From a virus, in the IMG/VR virus record IMGVR_UViG_3300031586_000007, positions 1-45,606 of that record: a stretch of 45,606 nucleotides of DNA; one strand, 5' to 3'. How positions within the stretch are numbered: the stretch's first letter is position 1; each line of letters begins with the position of its first letter. The notes below the pieces were generated by a model that made no database searches, was not told where the DNA came from, and was given only the letters and a program-made list of their open reading frames with translations. Positions 38,273 through 45,572 of this stretch are shown here, in pieces. Position numbers and translations under genes: made by a program.

Positions 38273-38851
38273 TTAACATTCATTCCCCCACACATCCCAA
38301 CCCTTATAACTTTCATCTTCAAATAACCTGTCTTTAGGTGGTCGGGCAAAAAGTTCTATTCGTGGTAGGTCGCCACACAATTTAACAATATTATTTCTAA
38401 TAATTGATGGTTTTTTACTATGTTCCCCTCTTGGTGACATTATTATTTGGCTTATACTTTTACTTTTTCTATCTAACTTACCTCCTTTTTTTAATCCTGC
38501 TAATACTAATTCGCAATTACTTGCAGTCCAATGGCCTATACCAAAAAATGGAGTCCCGCTTTTAGGATTTGTTTTTACCCAACAAAAAACTATAGTTTTA
38601 TATTCAAAATCCCATGCTTCCATCACTTCTAATGCTTCTTGTAGGCAAGGTGGAGTAGCCCATAAGAATAATTTACAATTCTCACCTGTTATACTTTGTA
38701 TTGGTAGATTACATATATCTTCTAACTTCATTGTTTGGTAATGTGCTTTAGCTGTCCCTTGTGCTACCTTTTTATCTTCTGACCATACTTTATAACTCCA
38801 GGGACAGTCTGCATAGATTATCTGATATTTCTTATTCGGGAATGGTATCAT
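38273..38851 (-). CDS. MT-A70-type adenine methyltransferase
   Basis: 192 aa. The catalytic motif is IIYADCPWSYK (DPPW family, here DCPW), followed by KLFLWATPPCLQEALEVMEA, KTIVFCWVKTNP, the SNCELVLAGLKKG block, and PRIELFARPPKDR near the C-terminus, all typical of MT-A70/N6-adenine methyltransferases in phages. It would methylate adenine in phage DNA for protection or regulation. It is the second methyltransferase in the window, of a different family from the one at 29936-30661. Confidence 0.85.
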   Translation of the reverse strand: MIPFPNKKYQIIYADCPWSYKVWSEDKKVAQGTAKAHYQTMKLEDICNLPIQSITGENCKLFLWATPPCLQEALEVMEAWDFEYKTIVFCWVKTNPKSGTPFFGIGHWTASNCELVLAGLKKGGKLDRKSKSISQIIMSPRGEHSKKPSIIRNNIVKLCGDLPRIELFARPPKDRLFEDESYKGWDVWGNEC

Positions 38852-38854
38852 ATT

Positions 38855-39196
38855 TTAACTATCCTTCCCATCATCTATCATTTCCCAATATACTATCGGT
38901 ACAAATATCTGTATTCGGTGTGGATGGAACGTTTTGAAAATCTTATTCTTGTCGATTGTTTCCCTGCTACATTTATAAACTTTCCCTCTGCTGGTTTCGG
39001 TTAGTATAACGCTCTCAAGTTTGTATTTGTCTTTTAGCATTTCAAACGTCCAGTTATCCAATCCCCAACCCCGGAGCATTTTCATATAATGCTTTTTCTT
39101 ATTCCTCTCTACTATCCAGGCCTTTGCTTCGGTGTCATAAAATCCTGTCCTTATATGTTTTCCATCCCGGTTTCTTATTGTGGTTTCCATCATCAT
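38855..39196 (-). CDS. Hypothetical protein (113 aa)
   Basis: The start is chosen at the ATG cluster near 39196, after GGAGTGGAGC; a longer frame from 39250 is unlikely. The sequence is mixed alpha/beta (TIRNRDGKHIRTGFYDTEAK, IVERNKKKHYMKMLRGWGLD, VIYWEM-like end). No motif was recognised. It ends three bases before the MT-A70 gene's ATG. Confidence 0.45.
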   Translation of the reverse strand: MMMETTIRNRDGKHIRTGFYDTEAKAWIVERNKKKHYMKMLRGWGLDNWTFEMLKDKYKLESVILTETSRGKVYKCSRETIDKNKIFKTFHPHRIQIFVPIVYWEMIDDGKDS

Positions 39197-39315
39197 TTTT
39201 GCTCCACTCCTTTCCGATCCTTCTTTGCCTTCCTTTGTTTCTTTTCCCACTTCCGGTATTGTTTTCCGGTCTTTAGTTTTAATATTGCCTTGGTTGGTAT
39301 GCCATGGTTCTCCTC
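39197..39315 (-). other. Gap with a basic open frame lacking a start codon
   Basis: Between the 3D-domain gene and the 113-aa gene, GGAGGAGAACC precedes an ATG that opens an eight-codon ORF (MAYQPRQY). A different frame encodes a convincing basic peptide (KAILKLKTGKQYRKWEKKQR...) but has no ATG, GTG or TTG. This may be a decayed or frameshifted small gene. Confidence 0.3.
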
Positions 39316-39801
39316 CTAATTTAAAACATAAACCTTCTTGAGTTTCCTTCCGTATTCTAAAGCACTTTGATAATCATTTACATATATATCAAGAGTCCAT
39401 ATATCTTGCCTTTGGTCACATTCCGCGAATCTTCCGGTGTCTTCTACTGAATAATATCCCATTCCCTCAATGTATATTTTATCCCCTAATTTTAATGGGG
39501 ATTTTACCTTCCATTCTCCATTAATATAATCTACATTAATAGCAACAACCCCTTCTCTTATTGGTGTCATCATTGCAGTATAACCATCATTCCATTTGTT
39601 TGATATACATTTAGGATGTTTTGTATAGGCTGTTGTGGTCATTATAAAATAATCTTCTTCCGGAATTTCTCCCTTTGTTCCCTTTATTGTAATCTGCTGC
39701 TGTCCTTTTATCTCTTTTAATCCTTTGGCTTGCTCCCCTGGTGCTGCTGCGATTAATAATATAATGGTTATTATCTCGATCACAATAATAAGTTTCCTCA
39801 T
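39316..39801 (-). CDS. Exported 3D-domain protein
   Basis: 161 aa from the ATG at 39801 after GGAGGGATC. Residues 1-25 are a signal peptide or anchor (RKLIIVIEIITIILLIAAAP). Residues ~55-155 match the 3D domain (named for three conserved Asp): TTTAYTKHPKCIS, GVVAINVDYI, SPLKLGDKIYIEGMGYYSVE, DTGRF, LDIYVNDYQSALEYGRK. 3D domains resemble the catalytic fold of lytic transglycosylases. It is an exported peptidoglycan-active or binding protein, here placed among early genes rather than in the lysis cassette. Confidence 0.75.
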   Translation of the reverse strand: MRKLIIVIEIITIILLIAAAPGEQAKGLKEIKGQQQITIKGTKGEIPEEDYFIMTTTAYTKHPKCISNKWNDGYTAMMTPIREGVVAINVDYINGEWKVKSPLKLGDKIYIEGMGYYSVEDTGRFAECDQRQDIWTLDIYVNDYQSALEYGRKLKKVYVLN

Positions 39802-39839
39802 GATCCCTCCATAGTCTCTTTCGCTTTCCCATATTTCCA

Positions 39840-40076
39840 TCAGTCCTCATTCCCTCCTTCATATTCTTTTATCTTATAATATGCTTCGCTTAAATCTACC
39901 CTGGTGTCCTTCATGCAGTACCTGCATCTATATCCCCATCCGTAGCTTATCCTCCCGCAGTGAAAACATAAAGTCAATGTTCTCTCTTCCGGGATCGCGT
40001 ATGTTCTCCTGATGTCTTTTTGGTTCTTTTCTTTAAACTTTTTAAAATCTCTATCCTTTGTGGTTAATGGTATCAT
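39840..40076 (-). CDS. Zinc-ribbon protein (78 aa)
   Basis: Start at the ATG 40076 after GGAGGAAGGAAT; the longer frame overlaps RNase H. A basic N-terminus (KDRDFKKFKEKNQKDIRRTY) precedes a zinc ribbon LCFHCGRISYGWGYRCRYCM (CxxC...CxxC). The C-terminus is acidic. It may bind nucleic acid or a host polymerase. Function unknown. Confidence 0.55.
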   Translation of the reverse strand: MIPLTTKDRDFKKFKEKNQKDIRRTYAIPEERTLTLCFHCGRISYGWGYRCRYCMKDTRVDLSEAYYKIKEYEGGNED

Positions 40077-40087
40077 ATTCCTTCCTC

Positions 40088-40501
40088 CTATTTTCCTTTT
40101 TTTAATACGATCGCTTCCTTTGCCAGTCTGTCTGCTATACCATTCTCCTCCCGGCCATTCCATATTATTTCAATATCTTTTATTTCTTTTATTAGTTCCT
40201 TCGCTCTTTCGCAAAATAGTTTAAGCTCTTCTTTTTTTACCTTCCAATTTCCTTTGGCTTGCCTTAATATTAACAGGCTGTCTACGAATACCATCACTTT
40301 GTCTCCTGGTTTTTTTCTTTTCTTTATTTCCTCCAGGCCTCTTATCATAGCCTGGTATTCCGCTATATTGTTTGTACCTTCCCCTATGTATTCGCTGATG
40401 GTGTCCTTTACGTTCCCATCTTCATATATAACTATTCCGATCCCCATTTCCCCTGGATTCGGCATGCATGAACCGTCTGTCTGGATTGCTAATGTGGTCA
40501 T
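40088..40501 (-). CDS. RNase H (RNase HI-like)
   Basis: 137 aa. Active-site pattern: AIQTDGSCMPNPGEMGIGIV (first Asp), NNIAEYQAMIRGLEEI (Glu), VMVFVDSLLILRQAKG (Asp), and ENGIADRLAKEA (final Asp), in the usual order of RNase HI. It removes RNA primers or R-loops during phage replication. It lies among small early genes, ending 12 bases before the zinc-ribbon ORF's frame. Confidence 0.85.
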   Translation of the reverse strand: MTTLAIQTDGSCMPNPGEMGIGIVIYEDGNVKDTISEYIGEGTNNIAEYQAMIRGLEEIKKRKKPGDKVMVFVDSLLILRQAKGNWKVKKEELKLFCERAKELIKEIKDIEIIWNGREENGIADRLAKEAIVLKKGK

Positions 40502-40517
40502 CTCTCCTCCTCTTATT

Positions 40518-40745
40518 TTATTGTATTCTTACTCTTATGCTCGGCATTGTATGGCTTCCGTTTTCCACTACATCGAGCATTATATTTTTTAACCTACAAA
40601 GTTCCTCTGCTATAATTTCCATGGCTTTCATGTTTCTATAAGTAAAATTAAAATTGCTCAACATCTGGTCCAATTCAAAACCATTATTCTTAAACCATTC
40701 CTCATCTCTTCTCTTGTTTTTCTCTAAATATTCCAGGTTATCCAT
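40518..40745 (-). CDS. Hypothetical protein (75 aa)
   Basis: Start after GGAGGGAAGT. It is largely helical (YLEKNKRRDEEWFKNNGFEL, AMEIIAEELCRLKNIMLDVV) and ends SIRVRIQ. No motif was recognised. Confidence 0.5.
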   Translation of the reverse strand: MDNLEYLEKNKRRDEEWFKNNGFELDQMLSNFNFTYRNMKAMEIIAEELCRLKNIMLDVVENGSHTMPSIRVRIQ

Positions 40746-40754
40746 ACTTCCCTC

Positions 40755-40829
40755 CTATCTTGAAAATATTAAATAAAATATTACCATTCCTATACTTCCT
40801 AAAATGTATTGAATAAATGTTGCTGCCAT
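40755..40829 (-). CDS. Single-pass membrane peptide (24 aa)
   Basis: ATG one base after the upstream stop, with AAGG upstream. MAATFIQYILGSIGMVIFYL is one hydrophobic segment, ending in a positively charged Arg. Tight coupling to both neighbours supports translation. Possibly a small membrane regulator. Confidence 0.45.
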   Translation of the reverse strand: MAATFIQYILGSIGMVIFYLIFSR

Positions 40830-40830
40830 A

Positions 40831-41001
40831 TTAATTTACCTTCTTTTGGTATTCGTATCTGCCATTTTTGAGAGTCTTATTCCCTAATAATTTATAAGTT
40901 ATTTCAATGTTTTTTAATTTCCCTTCAAAACTCTTTACAACCTCCCCGAATACTACTTCCTTCTCTTTGTTGGTTATGGTATCGTATCTTTTAATTCTCA
41001 T
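40831..41001 (-). CDS. Hypothetical protein (56 aa)
   Basis: ATGA overlap with the 66-aa gene upstream and a near-zero gap to the membrane peptide. Basic beta-type sequence (MRIKRYDTITNKEKEVVFGE, NIEITYKLLGNKTL). Function unknown. Confidence 0.5.
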   Translation of the reverse strand: MRIKRYDTITNKEKEVVFGEVVKSFEGKLKNIEITYKLLGNKTLKNGRYEYQKKVN

Positions 41002-41198
41002 AATTTCTCCTCCATATAATATGTATTTATTCCAATTCTATTCTCATAATCTTCAAATTCCTTTTCTGTCATTCTGTTTACCTTATCAATCTCATCCATC
41101 AGTTCTTTTGCTTCTCTCAATCTATGATAAATATATAACTTTTTATGGTCTACTGCCTGCTGTATAATTACCTTCCCTTCTGTTTCTTTCTTTTCCAT
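40998..41198 (-). CDS. Hypothetical protein (66 aa)
   Basis: Helical, charged (DHKKLYIYHRLREAKELMDE, NRMTEKEFEDYENRIG). It is the first gene after the structured element and is coupled to the next by ATGA. No family was recognised. Confidence 0.5.
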   Translation of the reverse strand: MEKKETEGKVIIQQAVDHKKLYIYHRLREAKELMDEIDKVNRMTEKEFEDYENRIGINTYYMEEKL

Positions 41199-41225
41199 TT
41201 TCTTTTTTCTCCTTCCTTTTTTATT

Positions 41226-41381
41226 TTATGCCTGCCTGGCTGGTATACCCCACTCCAGCAACCCATCAGTACTCAACCGGGATTATCTTGATAACCGGTT
41301 GCCATGCTATTCTTAGCTGACTATCATCCTTTCGGCCTACGTAGGCCTGGCCTCCAAGAAAGGCGTGTCAGGCAGGCATAA
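41226..41381. other. GC-rich structured element bounded by a 13-bp inverted repeat
   Basis: TTATGCCTGCCTG (41226-41238) and CAGGCAGGCATAA (41369-41381) are perfect inverted repeats. Inside are hairpins GCTGG/CCAGC (41239-41259), AACCGG..TTATC/GATAA..CCGGTT (41275-41300), GCTA/TAGC (41306-41317) and CCTTTC/GAAAGG (41328-41363); the last encloses the palindrome GGCCTACGTAGGCC (41334-41347). It contains no ORF of note and is far more GC-rich than its surroundings. It may be a structured RNA, a MITE-like insertion or a protein-binding site. Confidence 0.65.
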
Positions 41382-41389
41382 TTTTATTT

Positions 41390-42301
41390 TTAATTTATAG
41401 TACTACCCTCTCCGGAATCCGAACCAGATTCTAATGGGTCATATTTTTCATTAACTGCTTCTTCTACTTTATTTAATTCTTCCTGGGTTACTTCCCTTGT
41501 CTTCTTGTTGACTGCCTCTTTAGGTTTTTCTTCTATTGGTGTAATATCAAATTCCTCTGCTGGTACTTCTGACATATCAGGAGCAATTTCCTTCTTGACC
41601 GTTTCATCCATGGATAGCTGCCTGGTTAGTTCTATGCTCTTTGGTGCATAATTTAAGGCTGCTTTCAATACGGTTTTCAATGACATAGGTATAGGTGATG
41701 TTTTCCAAGATGATGAATCGTAATCAGCCGATTTGCTGTATTTATCTCTATGGTTTTCTACCTTCTTTTTACTCCATACCGCAAAATCATATCCGCCATT
41801 TAGAAGGTGGTAAACTGCATAAAAATATATAGGTTCTCCTTCGGGTTCATCTGTGGGAACGTGAACTAAATCCTTATGTAATCCTAATTGGTAAAAGAAT
41901 TTATCATTCTTAAAAACCTCGTGGGCATAAATGCTCCTATATTGCCCGGTGTTCTGGCATAAAGTTATGATCCCTTTATAGCCTATTTGGAATTGTGCCA
42001 TCATTCCCTTTTTAGAATTGTAAGGTATTATATATGCTTCTCCTAATGGTGTATTCGGTTCCAGCCCTAATTGGGCAGACTGCATGACCGCTGCTATAAA
42101 ACTCATTTTATCACAACTACCCAATTTTGGATTTGTTCGGAGCGTGGTTATTACGATCCTTAATATCCTATCTGGTGATATATGCTTTGGCAATGCTTTC
42201 TCTAATTGTGGTCTCATTTTCTGTACCCATTCCATTAATGTTTCTTGTTTCTTTACTCCATTTAACTTTTCCAAAACTTGCGTTCCCTTTGTATTAGTCA
42301 T
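41390..42301 (-). CDS. recT: RecT-type single-strand annealing protein
   Basis: 303 aa from the ATG at 42301 after GGAGGAAATGGGA. RecT features: MEWVQKMRPQLEKALPKHIS, RILRIVITTLRTNPKLGSCD, FIAAVMQSAQLGLEPNTPLG, AYIIPYNSK and FQIGYKGIITLCQNTGQYRS. The C-terminal ~60 residues are acidic and flexible. It pairs with the YqaJ exonuclease for phage recombination. It overlaps that gene's end by eight bases. Confidence 0.92.
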   Translation of the reverse strand: MTNTKGTQVLEKLNGVKKQETLMEWVQKMRPQLEKALPKHISPDRILRIVITTLRTNPKLGSCDKMSFIAAVMQSAQLGLEPNTPLGEAYIIPYNSKKGMMAQFQIGYKGIITLCQNTGQYRSIYAHEVFKNDKFFYQLGLHKDLVHVPTDEPEGEPIYFYAVYHLLNGGYDFAVWSKKKVENHRDKYSKSADYDSSSWKTSPIPMSLKTVLKAALNYAPKSIELTRQLSMDETVKKEIAPDMSEVPAEEFDITPIEEKPKEAVNKKTREVTQEELNKVEEAVNEKYDPLESGSDSGEGSTIN

Positions 42302-43256
42302 TCCCATTTCCTCCTTTATAATTTGAAATTCTAAATACTCTTGATTTACTTGCCCTTACTATATACTCCTTTCTTTCCTGTTCTTTCCAGGTTATTTTTT
42401 TACTACCACATATCGCAATTTCAGCAGTTCCCATTTTTGCTTTAAATATTTGGTTGATTCTATCTATATTCAGTTCAGCTTCCTTTTTCTTTAGTTTTAA
42501 TTCTTCTAAATCATTTATAGCTTTAAGATATTCTTCTCCTTCTAATGTTATAATCTTACCTTCTTCTTCTTTCGGGTATAGCATTGATAATACTTCTCCA
42601 GATGATTCTGTTCCATCCGGTGCTGGTGGTATTTTAGGTATTACAAAATTATTCCAGAAGTAATTTGCCTTTTCTACTATCTGCTTTATAACCTCTTCGT
42701 TCCTTTGTATTATCTTTACATCAAATTTTCTATTCCCAATTAAAAATGGTAAATAACACAAATGCGCTCCGGTAACATATAAATAATGTTGAGCTTGTAA
42801 ATAGTAATAATCGGGTAGGTTGTCTTCTTGCCATTCTTTGTAATTTCGCTCTGAAGTAGTTTTGTATTCTATTACAATATTTACCTTTATTGTGGGATGG
42901 TTACTCCAGCCATCTATATTCGCAAGCATTATTGGGTTCTCTAAACTTTGCAATAGCCATGGCATAGATATTGCCTCTATAACTGTTCCTTCATTTTCAT
43001 TAAACCACTTTTCAAATTTTCTTTTCATAAATGGTTCAAGATAAGTTCCCAATTCCGCTGGAAGGTTTTCCTGGCCATCCTCTTTAATCTGCTGTGTTTT
43101 CTCGTAGTAAAGTGCCAGGGATGATTTCCATGGGTTGATTCCGCAGACGGAGGCTATATCTGATCCGCCTATCCCTTTTTGTCTCCAATTTAACCATTCA
43201 AGTTTAGATAGCCCTTCGGTATATACTAATTTTTTATAAGCTTCAGTTACTGCCAT
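42294..43256 (-). CDS. YqaJ-type viral recombinase exonuclease
   Basis: 320 aa. N-terminal YqaJ signature WLNWRQKGIGGSDIASVCGI then NPWKSSLALYYEKT; PAELGTYLEPFMKRKFEKWF; catalytic region LANIDGWSN and NIVIEYKTTSERNYKEW (ExK); DYYYLQAQHYLYVTGAH (QxQHYL helix). The C-terminal ~90 residues are coiled coil plus a DNA-contact tail. It resects dsDNA ends for RecT. It overlaps the RHH gene by 14 bases. Confidence 0.9.
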   Translation of the reverse strand: MAVTEAYKKLVYTEGLSKLEWLNWRQKGIGGSDIASVCGINPWKSSLALYYEKTQQIKEDGQENLPAELGTYLEPFMKRKFEKWFNENEGTVIEAISMPWLLQSLENPIMLANIDGWSNHPTIKVNIVIEYKTTSERNYKEWQEDNLPDYYYLQAQHYLYVTGAHLCYLPFLIGNRKFDVKIIQRNEEVIKQIVEKANYFWNNFVIPKIPPAPDGTESSGEVLSMLYPKEEEGKIITLEGEEYLKAINDLEELKLKKKEAELNIDRINQIFKAKMGTAEIAICGSKKITWKEQERKEYIVRASKSRVFRISNYKGGNGND

Positions 43257-43419
43257 CTTTCTTCTCTCCTTTTTCTTCCAATGATTTATTAATTAATTCT
43301 TCTATCAACGCTTCCATTTTCATGTTCTTCTGGGATGCCATTATTTTTAATTTTGTATGTAGTTTCTTCCCTATGCGTACCGTCTTTCTGTCTTTCCAGT
43401 AATCCTTTTTTTCTAACAT
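43243..43419 (-). CDS. Ribbon-helix-helix protein (58 aa)
   Basis: The ATG at 43419 follows GGAGGG by nine bases. KTVRIGKKLHTKLKIMASQK then EALIEELINKSLEE is a ribbon-helix-helix pattern (beta strand VRI, two helices), typical of small phage transcription regulators. It overlaps the upstream 72-aa gene by seven bases and the YqaJ gene by 14. It may autoregulate this operon. Confidence 0.65.
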   Translation of the reverse strand: MLEKKDYWKDRKTVRIGKKLHTKLKIMASQKNMKMEALIEELINKSLEEKGEKKDGSN

Positions 43420-43631
43420 TGTTTTTTCCCTCCTTTCTTGGTTATGACTAATACCTGGTATAACATTCCCCTTCCGTTACCCAGCTTTACTCCCTGGCTT
43501 AATTTCTGGTCTATGATTTTTCTGGAATATTTACTGAAGATTAATACTAATTCACTTAAGGCTTCTTTGTAGCTTATTCTTTCCTGGTGTGGGATATTAT
43601 GTGTGAACCATGTTTTCTTTACTGTTCTCAT
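43413..43631 (-). CDS. Hypothetical protein (72 aa), first gene of recombination operon
   Basis: Preceded by GGAGGAGGATAACGGA. Mixed alpha/beta (SYKEALSELVLIFSKYSRKI, GRGMLYQVLVITKKGG). It lies directly after the doubled-TTGACA promoter and overlaps the RHH gene. No family was recognised. Confidence 0.5.
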   Translation of the reverse strand: MRTVKKTWFTHNIPHQERISYKEALSELVLIFSKYSRKIIDQKLSQGVKLGNGRGMLYQVLVITKKGGKKQC

Positions 43632-43666
43632 TCCGTTATCCTCCTCCTTCCTATTCTATTAACAAT

Positions 43667-43693
43667 ACTATACCCTTTTTGTCAATTTGTCAA
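43667..43693 (-). promoter_or_regulatory. Promoter with duplicated TTGACA box
   Basis: On the minus strand TTGACA occurs twice, eight bases apart (43693-43688 and 43685-43680), followed by TATAGT (43672-43667). The upstream box gives a 15-base spacer. It lies in the gap upstream of the recombination operon. The direct repeats could also be an operator for the RHH protein. Confidence 0.5.
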
Positions 43694-43729
43694 ATGTATT
43701 TTCACCAGGCCAGGTTTCCCCGGCCTCTT

Positions 43730-45040
43730 TTAATCTCTCGGATATCCCTCTTGTTTGTGCTCCAATATTTCCTCTTTCACTTTCCCATCCTCAATAAGGA
43801 ATCCAAATTCCCCGGTGTCTACTGATTCAGCCCATACCTGGTATCCTTCCTTATCAGACATTTTCTTAACGGCCTCTTTGCTTTCGCTATCCAGGAGAGA
43901 ATAATCTGATATAAATATTACTCTCAATTTTGGATTCAAGGCCATGGCAATTCCTATCGCTACCTTTAGCTGTTCTGAATATGCTATCTGGGAGAATGGT
44001 ATACCTTCATAAGCTATCCCATCTTCTGTCAGGCTTAATTTCTGGTCCGGGATCTTGCTCCAGGATGCCAGCAATGCTGCTCCCATCTCAAGCACATTTT
44101 TATCTATCTCTTCGGTAAACTTATCATAGACTTCCTGTGATTCTTTCTGTTTCTGGTCCGCTGCTCTGTTTCTCTCCCTGGCTTTAATCTGGTCGTTAAT
44201 AGTATAAGCATTATTTATCTCTGTTTTTATACTTTCGGTATCGGTTGCTTTATTGCTTAATAACCATAATTCGCTTGTCTTAAGAGCTTCTTCTCTTTTT
44301 TTAATATCTTCCTCTAATCGCTTTATTTCTTCTTTTGCTTCATCTATAAATCTTTTTGAATCCTTTGCTTTTCCCTCTTCAATTGTAATCTGATTATTAA
44401 TGGTTATTGCCTGGTCGTATTTGTCAGATAATTTTGAAGTATCTATTAACTGCTCTGGCAGATCCGGGATGGTTATCTCTTCTCTGGCTCCGGATAATAA
44501 TTTCACTTCCTGGCCTTGTTTCCTTCTCTTTTCTCTTAAATCATTTATCTTATTCTCCATGCTGGTGTAGTCGTACCCGGTTATTTTAATGAGTAATTCC
44601 TTCTGTTCTTTCCCGCTCATCCTTAAGAATTCCCCAGGGTCAAAACTTAAGTATCCGATAAACTCATCCAGCAATTTTTGTGGTGGTAAAGGTGGTACAA
44701 AACCCTCCGCATTGGTAACCTTTAGATATGTATTATCGTTTGAGGTCCACTTCCTGTTCACGATAAATAATGGTTTTGGCTTTACCCCTTGCTTTATCTG
44801 CTCCTCCGTTAAATCCTCACATAATGTTAAAGTAACTTCGGCAAACTTTTCTCCTTTCCGTATCGGCATTGGCGTACCTTTTGACCCTGCTTTCCAACAT
44901 AAGGTATACCATATGCTGTCCATGGCTGACGTTTTTCCTGCTCCGTTCTTCCCGGAGATAACTACTGTATTACTCTTGGGGGTAATATCTATCGCTACGA
45001 TTCCTTTGAAGTTCTGTGATTTTAAATTAATAATTTTCAT
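43730..45040 (-). CDS. SMC/RecF-like ATPase
   Basis: 436 aa. The N-terminus has the AAA_23/RecF pattern: IINLKSQNFKGIVAIDI, Walker A VVISGKNGAGKTSAMDSIWY. A central coiled coil (~175-330) follows (KRFIDEAKEEIKRLEEDIKK). The C-terminus has an ABC-signature-like AYSEQLKVAIGIAMALNPKL then Walker B RVIFISDYSLLDSES. It is probably a DNA-end or repair ATPase working with the downstream YqaJ/RecT pair, like phage SbcC/RecF-type proteins. No nuclease partner was identified. Confidence 0.8.
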   Translation of the reverse strand: MKIINLKSQNFKGIVAIDITPKSNTVVISGKNGAGKTSAMDSIWYTLCWKAGSKGTPMPIRKGEKFAEVTLTLCEDLTEEQIKQGVKPKPLFIVNRKWTSNDNTYLKVTNAEGFVPPLPPQKLLDEFIGYLSFDPGEFLRMSGKEQKELLIKITGYDYTSMENKINDLREKRRKQGQEVKLLSGAREEITIPDLPEQLIDTSKLSDKYDQAITINNQITIEEGKAKDSKRFIDEAKEEIKRLEEDIKKREEALKTSELWLLSNKATDTESIKTEINNAYTINDQIKARERNRAADQKQKESQEVYDKFTEEIDKNVLEMGAALLASWSKIPDQKLSLTEDGIAYEGIPFSQIAYSEQLKVAIGIAMALNPKLRVIFISDYSLLDSESKEAVKKMSDKEGYQVWAESVDTGEFGFLIEDGKVKEEILEHKQEGYPRD

Positions 45041-45075
45041 TCTATTTACTCCTTTATTTTATATTTTGTTTTATC

Positions 45076-45336
45076 CTAATACGGATAATCATCCGGGTCC
45101 ATGTTCTTCTCTGGATTCCGGTCCAGATATATTTCAAGTTTCTGCTCCCATGATAATCCGTTATACATTTCATCTATATCATCTATGCCGATTCTGTCCG
45201 GGTAGTAATCTTCCAGGATCTCTTCTTTGTTATCGCATTCCAGCCAATCCTTTTCTACCTCGTCCTGTAGTTTTACCTGGTCTTCTTTTTCCTGATTAAA
45301 TTCCGGTACATCGTATCCTTCCTTCCCTATTCTCAT
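45076..45336 (-). CDS. Acidic hypothetical protein (86 aa)
   Basis: GGAGG precedes the ATG. Very acidic (DEVEKDWLECDNKEEILEDY, IDDIDEMYNGLSWEQKLEIY), ending DPDDYPY. Acidic mini-proteins of this kind can mimic DNA, but no specific family was recognised. It precedes the SMC-like gene. Confidence 0.5.
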   Translation of the reverse strand: MRIGKEGYDVPEFNQEKEDQVKLQDEVEKDWLECDNKEEILEDYYPDRIGIDDIDEMYNGLSWEQKLEIYLDRNPEKNMDPDDYPY

Positions 45337-45354
45337 ATTTTCCTCCTTCCTTTT

Positions 45355-45549
45355 TTATATAAGAGGGTTTCCCTGCCTGTTTCTTAATTTCTTATAAATC
45401 TTCTGGTATTCATAGCTGGTCGGCCGTCTCATGATCGCTCCTTCTACTACTCTGTAATCCGTATGTGATGCAAATCCTCCGGTAAACATAACCACTTCCT
45501 TTTCATGTTTTGATATTTTAATTTTAAATGTGGATATTTTTAGTTCCAT
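45355..45549 (-). CDS. Hypothetical protein (64 aa)
   Basis: AAGGAGGAGCCC precedes the ATG. Beta then helix content (MELKISTFKIKISKHEKEVV, SYEYQKIYKKLRNRQG). No motif was recognised. The in-frame sequence upstream stays open to the window edge, but the SD favours this start. Confidence 0.5.
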   Translation of the reverse strand: MELKISTFKIKISKHEKEVVMFTGGFASHTDYRVVEGAIMRRPTSYEYQKIYKKLRNRQGNPLI

Positions 45550-45572
45550 GGGCTCCTCCTTCCTTCTTTGAT

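Noticed and set aside
41226-41381. tRNA, group I intron or known riboswitch at the structured element
   Set aside because: No cloverleaf, no GGTTCGAATC-type arm, no P7 core and no recognised riboswitch consensus; kept only as an unassigned structured element.
44589-45299. Plus-strand open frame of 236 codons opposite the SMC-like gene
   Set aside because: Long but without an SD or motifs; it crosses two minus-strand genes and their gap, so it is a composition-driven shadow.
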